Positions 27,005 through 35,718 of a stretch of DNA of 64,000 nt are shown piece by piece; the stretch's first letter is position 1, and every line of letters begins with the position of its first letter. This stretch comes from Sphingobacterium sp. HMA12 (GTDB lineage Bacteria > Bacteroidota > Bacteroidia > Sphingobacteriales > Sphingobacteriaceae). The DNA is taken from contig NZ_BEYR01000003.1 of the NCBI RefSeq assembly GCF_002933815.1, forward strand, positions 310,001-374,000. The letters run 5' to 3'. The notes below the pieces were generated by a model. It saw only the letters and a list, made by a program, of their open reading frames with translations. It had not been told where the DNA came from and ran no database searches. The position numbers and the translations under genes are program-made.

Positions 27005-28564
27005 ATGAAAACATTTTTTGCATTGGCTATTTCTTTAGCATTAGCCCAGACAGTACAAGCACAAGAGTTTGCAAAGGGAAAAGTTTATCTGGATATAAAC
27101 AAAAATGGAAAATTGGATAGGAATGAAAAAGGGATAGCATCTGTTTCCGTCAGCAACGGTCGCGAAGTTGTCATTACTGATAAAGATGGAAACTATCAAC
27201 TGCCAGTCGGAAATGATAATATCATTTTTGTTGTTAAACCCTCGGGATATGCGGTACCCCTAGATGAGAATAATCATCCAACATTCTATTATATCCATAA
27301 AGTCAACGGAAGTCCGGCCTCTAAATATCCTGGCGTGGCACCTACAGGGAAGATTCCAACGGCCATAAACTTTGCTTTATATCAACAAGAAGAGCAACCC
27401 AATTTTTCTGCCTTTGTCTTTGGCGATCCACAAGCCTATACAGAAGAAGAGCTGGGATTTTTTAAAGATGGTATCATTAATGAAATCGCGGACAAATCTG
27501 TCGCCAAATTCGGAATCAGCCTGGGAGATTTGGTCGGTGATGACCTTTCTCTTCAACCCAAATATAAATCGGTTATTTCTACCATGGGGCTGCCTTGGTA
27601 TAATGTTATGGGAAATCATGACATGAATTACGATGCCAAAACCGACAGCCTTTCGGATGAGTCTTTTGAGCGTACTTTTGGTCCCAATAATTACTCTTTT
27701 AATTACGGAAATGCCCACTTTATTGTGTTGGACAATATCATTTATCCTAATCCTCGTACCGGGAAAGGGTATTTAGGTGGTTTTCGAAAAGATCAGTTGG
27801 ATTTTGTTGAGAATGATCTAAAACAGGTAGATAAAGATAAATTAATTGTCCTCTCGTTTCATATTCCATTGTATCATGAAAATTCAAATGTATTCCGCAA
27901 CGAAGATAGACAGCGTCTTTTTGATATTTTAGCTCCCTTTCAGCACACGCTTTCATTATCGGCACACACACATTTCCAACGTCAATATTTTTATGGACAG
28001 AAAGATGGCTGGAAACAAGCGCGTGCGCACCACGAATATAATGTCGGTACAACATCCGGCGACTGGTATTCAGGCGAACTAAATGCAAAGGGAATCCCTG
28101 TTTCCACCATGCGTGACGGTACGCCAAAAGGCTACGCAATTTTGAAGATTGAAGGTAATCAATATCGCTTTGACTATAAAGTAGTCGGTCAACCTGCTAG
28201 CTATCAGATCGACGTGTATGGCGCATCAGTAGTGCCCGAAAAGTATACAAAACGATACCCGATCTACGCAAATTTTTTCATTGGCAAAGAAGGTGATAAT
28301 GTATCCTATAGAATCGATCAAGGGGACTGGAAAGCGATGGAATATGTGAATGAAAGTGATCCCGCGTTTTTAAAATCCTTAGCGAAATATGATACAGCCG
28401 AGCAGTTGATAACGACACGCCGCCCATCTAACCCCGAAAAATCAAGTCATTTGTGGATGACAAATTTGCCCAAACTTAAAGCTGGAAAATACCTGCTAGA
28501 AATTAAGGCCGTTGATATGTTCAATAGAGAGCATTTTGCGACGAAAAGTATTGTTGTGGAATAA
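27005..28564 (+). CDS. Secreted calcineurin-like metallophosphoesterase, multidomain
   Basis: A 519-residue exported protein with a signal peptide ending in AQTVQAQ. Residues of about 22-85 form a SdrD-B/CNA-B-like beta domain (KGKVYLDINKNGKLDRNEKGIASVSVS, calcium-loop-like DINKNGKLD). The calcineurin-like phosphoesterase domain follows, with metal motifs FGDPQ, GISLGDLVGDD, NVMGNHDMNYD, SFHIPLYH and SAHTHFQRQ. The last ~150 residues match the calcineurin-like C-terminal domain found with this family in Bacteroidota. Substrates are probably phosphate esters outside the cytoplasm; the exact one is not known. It is monocistronic with its own terminator. Confidence 0.88.
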   Translation: MKTFFALAISLALAQTVQAQEFAKGKVYLDINKNGKLDRNEKGIASVSVSNGREVVITDKDGNYQLPVGNDNIIFVVKPSGYAVPLDENNHPTFYYIHKVNGSPASKYPGVAPTGKIPTAINFALYQQEEQPNFSAFVFGDPQAYTEEELGFFKDGIINEIADKSVAKFGISLGDLVGDDLSLQPKYKSVISTMGLPWYNVMGNHDMNYDAKTDSLSDESFERTFGPNNYSFNYGNAHFIVLDNIIYPNPRTGKGYLGGFRKDQLDFVENDLKQVDKDKLIVLSFHIPLYHENSNVFRNEDRQRLFDILAPFQHTLSLSAHTHFQRQYFYGQKDGWKQARAHHEYNVGTTSGDWYSGELNAKGIPVSTMRDGTPKGYAILKIEGNQYRFDYKVVGQPASYQIDVYGASVVPEKYTKRYPIYANFFIGKEGDNVSYRIDQGDWKAMEYVNESDPAFLKSLAKYDTAEQLITTRRPSNPEKSSHLWMTNLPKLKAGKYLLEIKAVDMFNREHFATKSIVVE

Positions 28565-28584
28565 TTAAATACATAGTCTGTACA

Positions 28585-28620
28585 CAAGAAAAGGCAATCT
28601 TCCGGTTGCCTTTTCTTGTT
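28585..28620 (+). terminator. Terminator after the phosphoesterase gene
   Basis: The 13-bp stem CAAGAAAAGGCAA (28585-28597) / TTGCCTTTTCTTG (28606-28618), with an 8-nt loop, lies 20 nt after the stop. Confidence 0.75.
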
Positions 28621-28832
28621 GTTGAAATAGGTATATCTCTATCTATACATCACTATTTTTAGGACAGACTTAGATTGGATAGGGGGGATTACCAGATGCA
28701 GAACGCTAAATTTAAGGTTAAGCGATGCTGTCTATTTAAAGGTTAATCCAGCGAAATAAACAGTTTAAATAACTATTTGTCGAATTGTTTTAAGTTTAAA
28801 GTTCCCTTAAGATGGACTTAACATAGCAGTCC

Positions 28833-28966
28833 TATATTTGTGTAGAGTAATTTTTGATTCATAAAGAGTTAGGGTTAATGTGTAGATCTGTTGTGAAACA
28901 CGTCTGAAAATTTAGTTTGTTTTTAAAGTGAAAAGGTAATCTCCCCGGATTACCTTTCACTGTTTT
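28833..28966 (+). ncRNA. Candidate orphan small transcript (promoter box to terminator, no ORF)
   Basis: Within a 426-bp gap there is a plus-strand TATATTTG box (28833-28840), about 85 nt of sequence without an ORF, and a strong terminator-like hairpin AAAGGTAATC (28932-28941) / GATTACCTTT (28948-28957) with flanking AGTG/CACT and then GTTTTT. The phosphoesterase gene upstream already has its own terminator, and the U-tract is on the plus strand, so the hairpin does not obviously serve the minus-strand channel gene. No canonical -33 TTG is visible, and no known RNA family is recognised. The assignment is tentative. Confidence 0.3.
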
Positions 28967-28990
28967 TATGGATATCAATTTCTTTAATCG

Positions 28991-30304
28991 CTAATTCAAT
29001 ACACTGATCTGTTGTGTCCTAACAAATTGCCTGAAATCATCCGAAGCCGGGTTTTCGAAGATCTCAAGATCGAAATATTTTGTGGCGGCAAAGAGGTGAT
29101 CAAAAACATCGGAGACAATACCTTCATAATTTTCCCATCGTATGTCATTGACAAAGAAATACAGTTCGATAGGCACACCATGTTCTGTTGATGCCAATTG
29201 ACGCACCATTAAGGGCATAGTTTTGTGAATCTGGGGATTTTGGCGCAGGTAGGTAAGCGCATAAGCTCTAAACATGCCCAGATTGGTCATTTTCCTGCCG
29301 TTGATTGGATTGGAAGGATCAATTTGATGGATATGGTTAAATTCATCTATTGTCTTCGCGCGATCTTCTATATAGGCGCGGAGGATCTGTATGCGTTTTA
29401 ATCTTTCGATTTCTTCGTTGTCCAAAAATCGGATCGTGGATATTTTAATATTTATCGCCCTTTTCAGACGCCTTCCGCCAGATTGCTGCATACCCCGATA
29501 ATTCTTAAAGGAATCCGATAACAGGGTATGGGTCGGTATTGTCGTGATAGTCTTGTCAAAGTTCTGCACTTTGACATTATTGAGATTGATTTCCTTTACC
29601 GTCCCGTCTGCGCCGTATTTTGGCATTTCAATCCAGTCTCCTACACGTATTGAATCATTGGCCGACACCTGTATGCTCGCAACAAAACCTAGGATCGTAT
29701 CTTTGAATACCAACATTAGTATTGCTGATGCGGCGCCTAATGACAATAAAAATGACCAGGGTGAGCTTCCCGTCAAGATCGAGAAACAGATGGTGCCACC
29801 AATAAAATACATGATAATCTGGCAGACCTGTAAGTAGCTCTCCAAAGGTTTATCGGCAAAGGATTTTTTGGTACGTAGGATATCCCGGATACTTTTTAAT
29901 AGGGAATGGATGATCAACAAGCTGACGACAGTGGTTGCAATGGACAATAACTTGTTGATGTTTTCTTTCCAGTTCGGAAAACCCATAAAAATAATGGGAA
30001 TGATATATTGCGCAACGAATATGGGGACGAAATGGGCAATCAGTTTTAAGGTCTTATTCCGAATTAATAAATCATCAAATCGGTTGGCGCTTCTCCGGAT
30101 CGCTTTAATGGTGAGTAATAGAAGCGTTTTTTTGCTGAAGTAATCGACAATGAACAAAAATAAGACAACCAGCAATAATAAGACAATGGAGTTAATAAAA
30201 TGATTGGTCTGGTTATCTAAACCTAGCTTGTTAATCCATTGAAAAGTCCAGTTGTAAATTTGGGATTGAGAATCCGTTAACAATTCCAGTGATGTATTTT
30301 GCAT
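28991..30304 (-). CDS. MscS-family mechanosensitive channel (YbdG-like)
   Basis: A 437-residue membrane protein with an N-terminal region of five membrane segments, then the MscS pore and beta domain. The pore-lining helix region is SPWSFLLSLGAASAILMLVFKDTILGFVASIQVSANDSIRVGDWIEMP (in outline), followed by GTVKEINLNNVKVQNFDKTITTIPTHTLL. The large C-terminal part (INGRKMTNLGMFRAYALTYLRQNP) fits the YbdG/Msc-K-like branch rather than the short MscS. It should release solutes on hypo-osmotic shock. The ATG at 30304 follows a TATATTTG box by only 4 nt. Confidence 0.87.
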   Translation of the reverse strand: MQNTSLELLTDSQSQIYNWTFQWINKLGLDNQTNHFINSIVLLLLVVLFLFIVDYFSKKTLLLLTIKAIRRSANRFDDLLIRNKTLKLIAHFVPIFVAQYIIPIIFMGFPNWKENINKLLSIATTVVSLLIIHSLLKSIRDILRTKKSFADKPLESYLQVCQIIMYFIGGTICFSILTGSSPWSFLLSLGAASAILMLVFKDTILGFVASIQVSANDSIRVGDWIEMPKYGADGTVKEINLNNVKVQNFDKTITTIPTHTLLSDSFKNYRGMQQSGGRRLKRAINIKISTIRFLDNEEIERLKRIQILRAYIEDRAKTIDEFNHIHQIDPSNPINGRKMTNLGMFRAYALTYLRQNPQIHKTMPLMVRQLASTEHGVPIELYFFVNDIRWENYEGIVSDVFDHLFAATKYFDLEIFENPASDDFRQFVRTQQISVLN

Positions 30305-30308
30305 CCTG

Positions 30309-30316
30309 CAAATATA
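30309..30316 (-). promoter_or_regulatory. Predicted -7 box of the mechanosensitive channel gene
   Basis: TATATTTG on the minus strand ends 4 nt before the ATG (30304), which puts the transcription start near the A of the start codon. No clear -33 TTG, as this region is occupied by the preceding terminator. Confidence 0.45.
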
Positions 30317-30317
30317 C

Positions 30318-30341
30318 AAAAAGCCGCATTTGCGGCTTTTT
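30318..30341 (-). terminator. Terminator of the MFS transporter gene
   Basis: AAAAAGCCGCA (30318-30328) / TGCGGCTTTTT (30331-30341) form a compact hairpin directly after the minus-strand stop at 30343. The 3' T-tract on the minus strand is TTTTTG. Confidence 0.65.
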
Positions 30342-30342
30342 G

Positions 30343-31713
30343 TTATTTTGAATTTAGCGGCTCGCGCTCATGTTTATGTCTAAAAAATACGGCAAAAAGT
30401 ACAGCGATAACCAGCGTGTAGATAGCAAAGGCTAGCCAGATGTCATGCCAGTCCTTGAGCATAATATTATTGTTCAGGGTTCCATCAGGCAATAGCGAGA
30501 TACTTTTCTCTTTTAAGAAATTCAGGAAATGCATATCATTGATATTCGTATCCAGGTAGTTGGCTAGATCTTGCCCGTTCTGAAAGCTTTTGGTGAAATA
30601 ATGGTCGATAATCCATCCGGATGCAAAGCTGCCGAATACTGCGCCAAAACCATTGGTCATCATCATAAACAAGCCTTGAGCAGAACTCCGTATGCTTGAT
30701 GTCGTGGATGTCTCAACAAATAAAGAGCCTGAGATATTGAAAAAGTCAAATGCCATTCCATAAACGATACAAGAAAGTACAATCATCCATAGGCCGCCGG
30801 CGGGGTCTCCAAATGAGAATAGTCCAAAACGTAAAACCCAGGCAAACATAGAGATCAGCATAACTTTTTTTATCCCGAATCTCTTTAGGAAAAACGGGAT
30901 AGCGAGAATAAAAAGTGTTTCTGATATCTGTGAAATCGACATGATAATTGTCGAGTATTTTACAACGAAAGATTCGGCAAACTTAGGATAGAATTTAAAC
31001 TCGTCCAGAAATACATCTCCATACGCATTGGTCAATTGTAGTGCTGCACCTAAGAACATGGAAAATATAAAGAACAGCGCCATTTTATAGTTTCCAAATA
31101 ATTTAAAGGCTTCTAAGCCTAATAGTTGTGTCCAAGAAGCATTTTCCTGCTGTAATTTTTTCGGGGGGCATTTCGGTAAGGTAAAAGCATAGAGACTCAA
31201 GGCTAAGGCCGCTGTTCCTGCAATATAAAATTGGTATGCTGTCGCTTTATTGCCCGTCAGATTGGTGATCCACATCGCTACGATAAATCCAACTGTTCCG
31301 AAGACACGGATAGGGGGGAATGCTTTGACCAGATCATAGTTGTTTTCATTCAATGCGGTATAGGCAATCGAGTTGGATAGAGCCAATGTCGGCATATAGA
31401 AACACATTGCTGCGAGCATCGCATAAAAAAACGTGTTGGGATCATTGACTTGTGGTAAATAGAAAAGAACAGCAGCATAACATAAATGAAGAAAAAAATA
31501 TAGTCTTTCAGCATTTATCCAGCGGTCAGCAATGATTCCCATCAATGTTGGCATAAATAGCGAAGCTATCCCCATTGTCGCGAAGATGGCACCGAATTGT
31601 GTACCATCCCATTGCTTTGTGCCAAACCAATAGTTAGCTATTGTAATCAACCATGCTCCCCAGACAAAAAACTGAAAGAAGCTCATAATGGTCAATCTTA
31701 ATTTAATAGACAT
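30343..31713 (-). CDS. Nucleoside:H+ symporter-like MFS transporter
   Basis: A 456-residue protein with 12 predicted membrane helices. It resembles NupG/XapB-type nucleoside permeases: the N-terminus RLTIMSFFQFFVWGAWLITIANYW is the family signature (FFxxGxW), followed by GIASLFMPTLMGIIADRWINAERL. The C-terminal half has GMAFDFFNISGSLFVETST and SSAQGLFMMMTNGFGAVFGS. The family imports nucleosides; some Bacteroidota members are annotated for other small molecules, so the substrate is not certain. It is flanked by a terminator and lies upstream of the channel gene. Confidence 0.85.
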   Translation of the reverse strand: MSIKLRLTIMSFFQFFVWGAWLITIANYWFGTKQWDGTQFGAIFATMGIASLFMPTLMGIIADRWINAERLYFFLHLCYAAVLFYLPQVNDPNTFFYAMLAAMCFYMPTLALSNSIAYTALNENNYDLVKAFPPIRVFGTVGFIVAMWITNLTGNKATAYQFYIAGTAALALSLYAFTLPKCPPKKLQQENASWTQLLGLEAFKLFGNYKMALFFIFSMFLGAALQLTNAYGDVFLDEFKFYPKFAESFVVKYSTIIMSISQISETLFILAIPFFLKRFGIKKVMLISMFAWVLRFGLFSFGDPAGGLWMIVLSCIVYGMAFDFFNISGSLFVETSTTSSIRSSAQGLFMMMTNGFGAVFGSFASGWIIDHYFTKSFQNGQDLANYLDTNINDMHFLNFLKEKSISLLPDGTLNNNIMLKDWHDIWLAFAIYTLVIAVLFAVFFRHKHEREPLNSK

Positions 31714-31758
31714 AAAACGATATTATTTAGAGTTTTTGTTTCGCTTTAATGAGAGGAG

Positions 31759-32385
31759 TTATTTTCTTTTGGAAATTTCATCCCTAATCAACGCGGCTTG
31801 TTCGTAGTTCTCTTCCGTTAATGCCTGGTTGAGCGCCTGCTCCAATTGCTCGTCTGTCAACGAAGAAAAAGGGTTGTTAGCGGATTTGGATGGAGTCTTC
31901 TCTTCGACTTCAACCATACTCGGATCTTGCACCTTGTTGGCTTTGTCCAAATTTTCCAAAAATGCGAATTCATGTCCCTCAATAATAATTCCTGCAGATG
32001 ACATAATAAATTCATAGGCATAAATTGGTGCTTCAAACCGAACGGCCAAGGCAACGGCATCAGAAGTACGCGCATCAATTTCGACCATTTTATTGCCGTC
32101 AGAACAAATAATCTTTGCATAAAAAATGCCTTCAATCAGATTGTAGATGAGTACTTCAACGAGTTTAATGCCAAAAGATTCTGCAAAAGACTGAAATAGG
32201 TCGTGCGTAAGGGGACGGCTTGGAATCATTTTTTCTATCCGAATAGCGATGGCTTGAGCTTCATGGCTACCAATAATGATGGGCAGTCTTCTGTTGCCCT
32301 CCACTTCTCCCAATACAAGGGCGTAAGCCCCAGATTGCGTTTGACTATAGGATAAACCAACGATATCTAATCTGATTTTCTTCAT
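31759..32385 (-). CDS. Bifunctional nuclease-family protein (DUF151) with C-terminal UVR motif
   Basis: A 208-residue protein. Residues 1-135 match the BFN/DUF151 domain (IVGLSYSQTQSGAYALVLGEVEGNRRLPIIIGSHEAQAIAI and DARTSDAVALAVRFEAPIY). The C-terminus (LTDEQLEQALNQALTEENYEQAALIRDEISKRK in outline) is a UVR motif like that of UvrB/UvrC. Plant and bacterial BFN proteins have DNase/RNase activity, but the role of bacterial forms is poorly defined. The ATG at 32385 is chosen because the longer frame (TTG at 32436) starts in the -33 element of a good promoter. Confidence 0.83.
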   Translation of the reverse strand: MKKIRLDIVGLSYSQTQSGAYALVLGEVEGNRRLPIIIGSHEAQAIAIRIEKMIPSRPLTHDLFQSFAESFGIKLVEVLIYNLIEGIFYAKIICSDGNKMVEIDARTSDAVALAVRFEAPIYAYEFIMSSAGIIIEGHEFAFLENLDKANKVQDPSMVEVEEKTPSKSANNPFSSLTDEQLEQALNQALTEENYEQAALIRDEISKRK

Positions 32386-32405
32386 TTTAATTCCAAAGCG
32401 GTCTA

Positions 32406-32436
32406 CAAACTTAGATAAATTTGCTTTTATATGCAA
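32406..32436 (-). promoter_or_regulatory. Predicted promoter of the DUF151 gene
   Basis: Minus strand TTG (32434-32436), a 20-nt spacer and TAAGTTTG (32406-32413), 20 nt before the ATG at 32385. Confidence 0.6.
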
Positions 32437-32529
32437 TTATAATTACGTTCCGTGTGAAACAAATTTATCGATCTCCCTCGGTTACGCCGACCTTTTTAAT
32501 CGAGGAAATTGCAATGAGTTAAAGCGTAA

Positions 32530-32568
32530 ATAAAAACTCCCCAGTCATGTTTTGAATGAATGGGGAGG
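32530..32568 (-). terminator. etfBA terminator
   Basis: CTCCCCA (32537-32543) / TGGGGAG (32561-32567) with an inner TCAT/ATGA extension; on the minus strand it is followed by TTTTTAT. It lies just after the etfA stop at 32586. Confidence 0.7.
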
Positions 32569-32585
32569 AAATATGCGGTAAAATC

Positions 32586-33560
32586 TTAATGACCTTTGTA
32601 TGCCTTTAAAGCTTGTGTCAATTTGGGTACAATTTCAAAGGCATCACCAACAATACCATAATCGGCCACTTTAAAAAATGGTGCTTCAGGATCCTTGTTG
32701 ATCACGACAATTGTTTTTGAAGAACTAACACCGGCTAAATGTTGGATCGCGCCGGAGATACCGATAGCAATATAGAGGTTGGGACTTACAACGATACCCG
32801 TTTGGCCGACGTGTTCGGAATGTGGGCGCCATCCTGCATCAGACACAGGCTTCGAACACGCTGTGGCTGCGCCAAGGACATCTGCAAGTTCTTCGATCAT
32901 CCCCCAGTTTTCCGGGCCTTTTAGCCCACGGCCAGCAGAGACAACGATTTCTGCCTCCGGCAGGGAAATTTTATCTGTCGCGCGTACAATTTCTTTAACA
33001 ATTGTCGAGAAGTCCGTGGAAGCAATATTGGCTGTAAAAGGTTCAACAACGGCAGTACCTCCAGTTTCCTTGGTTTCATAGGCATTGGGGCTAAGGGAAA
33101 TGACCTTGGTTGCTGCGGTCAATTCTACTGTGGCAAATGCTTTATTTGAAAATGCGCTCTTTTTAACGGATAACTTTTCACCTTCGATGGTCGGCAGAGC
33201 CAAAGCGCCGTCAGCTAATGCCGCGTGAAGCTTTGCAGCAATACGGGGAGCAAGTCCTTTGCCAGAAAAAGAGTTGGAAAGTACAAGTACATTAGCACTT
33301 ATATTCTTTGCGGCTTCCGCGATAATGCTTGCATAAGCCTGGTTGACAAAAGAGGAAAGCTGCTCATTATTGACCGTAAGCACTTTTGAAGCACCGTAAT
33401 TGCCCAGTGCAGCTAGTTCATCCTGCGCAACATTGCCAATCGAGATGGCAACAAGGTCGGTGCTGGTATTATCGGCGATGGCTTTCGCATAAGAAACTAC
33501 TTCAAAAGCAGACTTTTTGAATTTTCCATCGGTATTTTCTACATATACAAGTATTGACAT
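32586..33560 (-). CDS. etfA: Electron transfer flavoprotein, alpha subunit
   Basis: FAD-binding subunit of ETF, which passes electrons from acyl-CoA dehydrogenases to the quinone pool. The protein has 324 residues. The C-terminal FAD domain carries the family signature [38 protein letters not shown], then [41 protein letters not shown]. The N-terminal half is the less conserved domain shared with EtfB. It follows etfB by 21 nt and shares its transcript; a terminator follows. Confidence 0.95.
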   Translation of the reverse strand: MSILVYVENTDGKFKKSAFEVVSYAKAIADNTSTDLVAISIGNVAQDELAALGNYGASKVLTVNNEQLSSFVNQAYASIIAEAAKNISANVLVLSNSFSGKGLAPRIAAKLHAALADGALALPTIEGEKLSVKKSAFSNKAFATVELTAATKVISLSPNAYETKETGGTAVVEPFTANIASTDFSTIVKEIVRATDKISLPEAEIVVSAGRGLKGPENWGMIEELADVLGAATACSKPVSDAGWRPHSEHVGQTGIVVSPNLYIAIGISGAIQHLAGVSSSKTIVVINKDPEAPFFKVADYGIVGDAFEIVPKLTQALKAYKGH

Positions 33561-33581
33561 AGTTTTTTCGGAATTTAATGT

Positions 33582-34319
33582 TTAAATAACTTTGGCTTCA
33601 TCATGCAACAGCGAAACGAGTTTGTCAACCTCCGCTGAATCAACAAGTTTTACTGTTCCGCGCGGCGCAGGAGTTTCATAGTGAACGATGTGAGCAAGTG
33701 TATCAACATCGGTTGCTTCCAGTACCTCCAAAGGTTTGGTCCGTGCGCTCATAATACCACGCATGTTAGGTATCTTAGGCTCCGCGACGCCTTCCGCTGT
33801 GCCAATAACAATGGGAAGTTTGGCGGTTAGCACTTCTTTACCACCTTCTATTTCACGTTCAATACTAACAGTATCAGCAGCGATATCAATCTTCTTGGCA
33901 ATTGATACCGATGGTATATTCAGTAATTCTGCAACGATTGAACCGACCTGCGCACCATTATAATCGATGGATTCCCGTCCAGTTAAAATAAGGTCAAAAG
34001 CATTGTCTCTGGCGTAATTTGCGATTTGATTGGCAACAAACCAAGCATCTCTCGGAACAGCATTAATACGTACTGCATTGTCAGCGCCTATAGCCAATGC
34101 TTTGCGAATGGTCGCATCGGTTGATGCATCTCCAACATTGATGACAGTCACTGTTCCTTTTCCTCCTTCAGCTAATTCAACTGCCTTTGATAGGGCAATC
34201 TCGTCATAAGGGTTTATAATAAACTGCACCCCAGCTGTATTAAAGGCAGTGTTGTCATTTGTAAAAGTGATCTTCGATGTAGTGTCAGGGACATTACTTA
34301 TACAAACTAATATTTTCAT
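33582..34319 (-). CDS. etfB: Electron transfer flavoprotein, beta subunit
   Basis: AMP-binding partner of EtfA, 245 residues. Family motifs are NPYDEIALSKAVELAEGGKGTVTVINVG and LILTGRESIDYNGAQVGSIVAELL, then RGIMSARTKPLEVLEA. First gene of the etfBA operon. A TAAGTTTG box (34337-34344, minus strand) lies 17 nt upstream of the ATG; no well-spaced -33 TTG is seen. Confidence 0.95.
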   Translation of the reverse strand: MKILVCISNVPDTTSKITFTNDNTAFNTAGVQFIINPYDEIALSKAVELAEGGKGTVTVINVGDASTDATIRKALAIGADNAVRINAVPRDAWFVANQIANYARDNAFDLILTGRESIDYNGAQVGSIVAELLNIPSVSIAKKIDIAADTVSIEREIEGGKEVLTAKLPIVIGTAEGVAEPKIPNMRGIMSARTKPLEVLEATDVDTLAHIVHYETPAPRGTVKLVDSAEVDKLVSLLHDEAKVI

Positions 34320-34344
34320 ATATGATTGGTTTTACCCAAACTTA

Positions 34345-34791
34345 CCATATTTTCTCCCAAATAAAAAGCCCTCAACCGCTTAAAATTTTGATTTACGATA
34401 GGTTTTTGTTATTGTGTTATTTTGAATTTTTAGCGATTTTTTGCTTATTATTTTGATTTATTTTCAATTTAATACTTATTTTATGGTGTTTTTGATAAAT
34501 TTAATTCAACTATACATGTATTTTTTTAATAAAAACAATCCGTCAGTATAGTGTCATTTTATATGCTGGCATAGTATTTTTAATGAAATATTTATGTTGT
34601 AGAATTACGGTTGTATTGGTGAGAACAGGCAAGCAGAAAGAAAGCTAAAGTGTTAGCTAACACTTATTCTGTGTGAAAAATGCCGGGAAAACGGGCCGAT
34701 CGGTCGGATAATTTACATTTGGGAACGCAGGCGCAATAAAATAATTGTTTACAGATGAACCCAATTTTAATTATTTTTGAAATAAAAAGAT
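34345..34791. other. Divergent intergenic region between etfB and the TPR gene
   Basis: About 450 bp, AT-rich, no ORF. It contains the etfB -7 box, a perfect 18-bp palindrome (34648-34665, listed separately), CCGATCGG at about 34696 and a TATTTTTG box (34772-34779) 12 nt before the TPR gene ATG. No RNA gene was recognised. Confidence 0.5.
34648..34665. promoter_or_regulatory. Perfect 18-bp palindrome, operator-like
   Basis: AAGTGTTAGCTAACACTT is self-complementary over its whole length, with no spacer and no T-tract after it, so it looks more like a protein-binding site than a terminator. It lies 127 nt before the TPR gene and 330 nt before etfB. No regulator is encoded next to it. Confidence 0.4.
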
Positions 34792-35124
34792 ATGTCAACA
34801 CGATTGGATCAACTCAACGAATTTTTGAAAGAGAGCCCAGAAGATCCTTTTTTAAAATATGCCATTGCTGCGGAGCACCTGAAACAAAATAATGAGCAGG
34901 AGGCTTTGGACAGATTTGAGCAGCTGATTAATAGCCATCCGGACTATGTCGGAACGTATTACCATTTGGGAAAATTATACGAAAAACTGGACAAACAAGA
35001 TCTTGCTATTGCAACATATAAAAAGGGAATTGACGTTGCACGTAGAAGTCGCAATTTCCATGCATTGGGCGAGTTACAGGGTGCTTTATCATTTTTGGTC
35101 GAAGATGAAGATGATGATTTTTAG
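34792..35124 (+). CDS. Small TPR-repeat protein
   Basis: A 110-residue soluble protein, nearly all helical. It has two to three tetratricopeptide repeats, for example DPFLKYAIAAEHLKQNNEQEALDRFEQLI and YVGTYYHLGKLYEKLDKQDLAIATYKKGI, then a third helix pair and an acidic tail (EDEDDDF). TPR proteins are scaffolds for protein binding; no partner can be named. No signal peptide. The TATTTTTG box at 34772-34779 is the likely -7 element. Confidence 0.8.
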   Translation: MSTRLDQLNEFLKESPEDPFLKYAIAAEHLKQNNEQEALDRFEQLINSHPDYVGTYYHLGKLYEKLDKQDLAIATYKKGIDVARRSRNFHALGELQGALSFLVEDEDDDF

Positions 35125-35208
35125 TTCTTTCTAAATTTTTGGTATCTAATTTGTTATGAATTTCAAGGGTGTAACTATTAGATGCTGATTTTTTGAATTT
35201 GGAACGAG

Positions 35209-35628
35209 ATGAAAAGGTTTATTTGGACAGTGGGAGTGTTGGTAATGATTGGATTAGGGGGATGTGATAATCCCAAACAGAGTGTAGCTGCCTATAAAGA
35301 TAATTTGCAGGAATTAAAAGGAAGAGACAAAGCTGAAATTGTGATTGGAGAATATAAAGGAGTGATGCCCTGCGCGGATTGCGACGGTATAGAAACGCTC
35401 ATTTCTTTACACAAAGACAATACCTATAAATACTCGTCCAAATATCTTAACAAAAGTGATGATGTTTTTGTGCGCGAAGGGAAGTGGAAATTGGATGGAA
35501 ATGTAATCACGTTGGACGGTGTCGATTATAAATTTAAATTGGGCAATCATATCTTAAGTCAATTGGATTTATCGGGTAATGATATTACGGGGGATATCTC
35601 CAAATACTATGTACTGACCAAGAATTGA
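35209..35628 (+). CDS. NlpE-like (copper resistance/envelope) lipoprotein
   Basis: A 139-residue lipoprotein. The signal ends in LGGC (Cys19), followed by an NlpE N-terminal-type beta-barrel domain. The diagnostic motif GEYKGVMPCADCDGIETLISL carries the C-x-x-C pair (Cys55, Cys58), and further strands follow (YKYSSKY, REGKWKLDGNVITLDGVDYKF). NlpE in enterobacteria signals surface and copper stress through Cpx; in Bacteroidota the single-domain forms have no established partner. It converges on the cysteine desulfurase gene across a long palindrome. Confidence 0.82.
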   Translation: MKRFIWTVGVLVMIGLGGCDNPKQSVAAYKDNLQELKGRDKAEIVIGEYKGVMPCADCDGIETLISLHKDNTYKYSSKYLNKSDDVFVREGKWKLDGNVITLDGVDYKFKLGNHILSQLDLSGNDITGDISKYYVLTKN

Positions 35629-35652
35629 AATTTGCCGCGGGATATAACGTTT

Positions 35653-35708
35653 ATATAAAAGCAAAAAAATCCGAAGAGAATTCTCTTCGGATTTTTTTGC
35701 TTTTATAT
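35653..35708. terminator. Perfect 56-nt palindrome, bidirectional terminator
   Basis: Both 28-nt arms are exactly complementary around GAGAATTCTC (centre 35680/35681), with an A7 tract in the left arm and T7 in the right. It sits between the convergent NlpE-like and cysteine desulfurase genes. Confidence 0.8.
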
Positions 35709-35718
35709 TCCAATAGTT

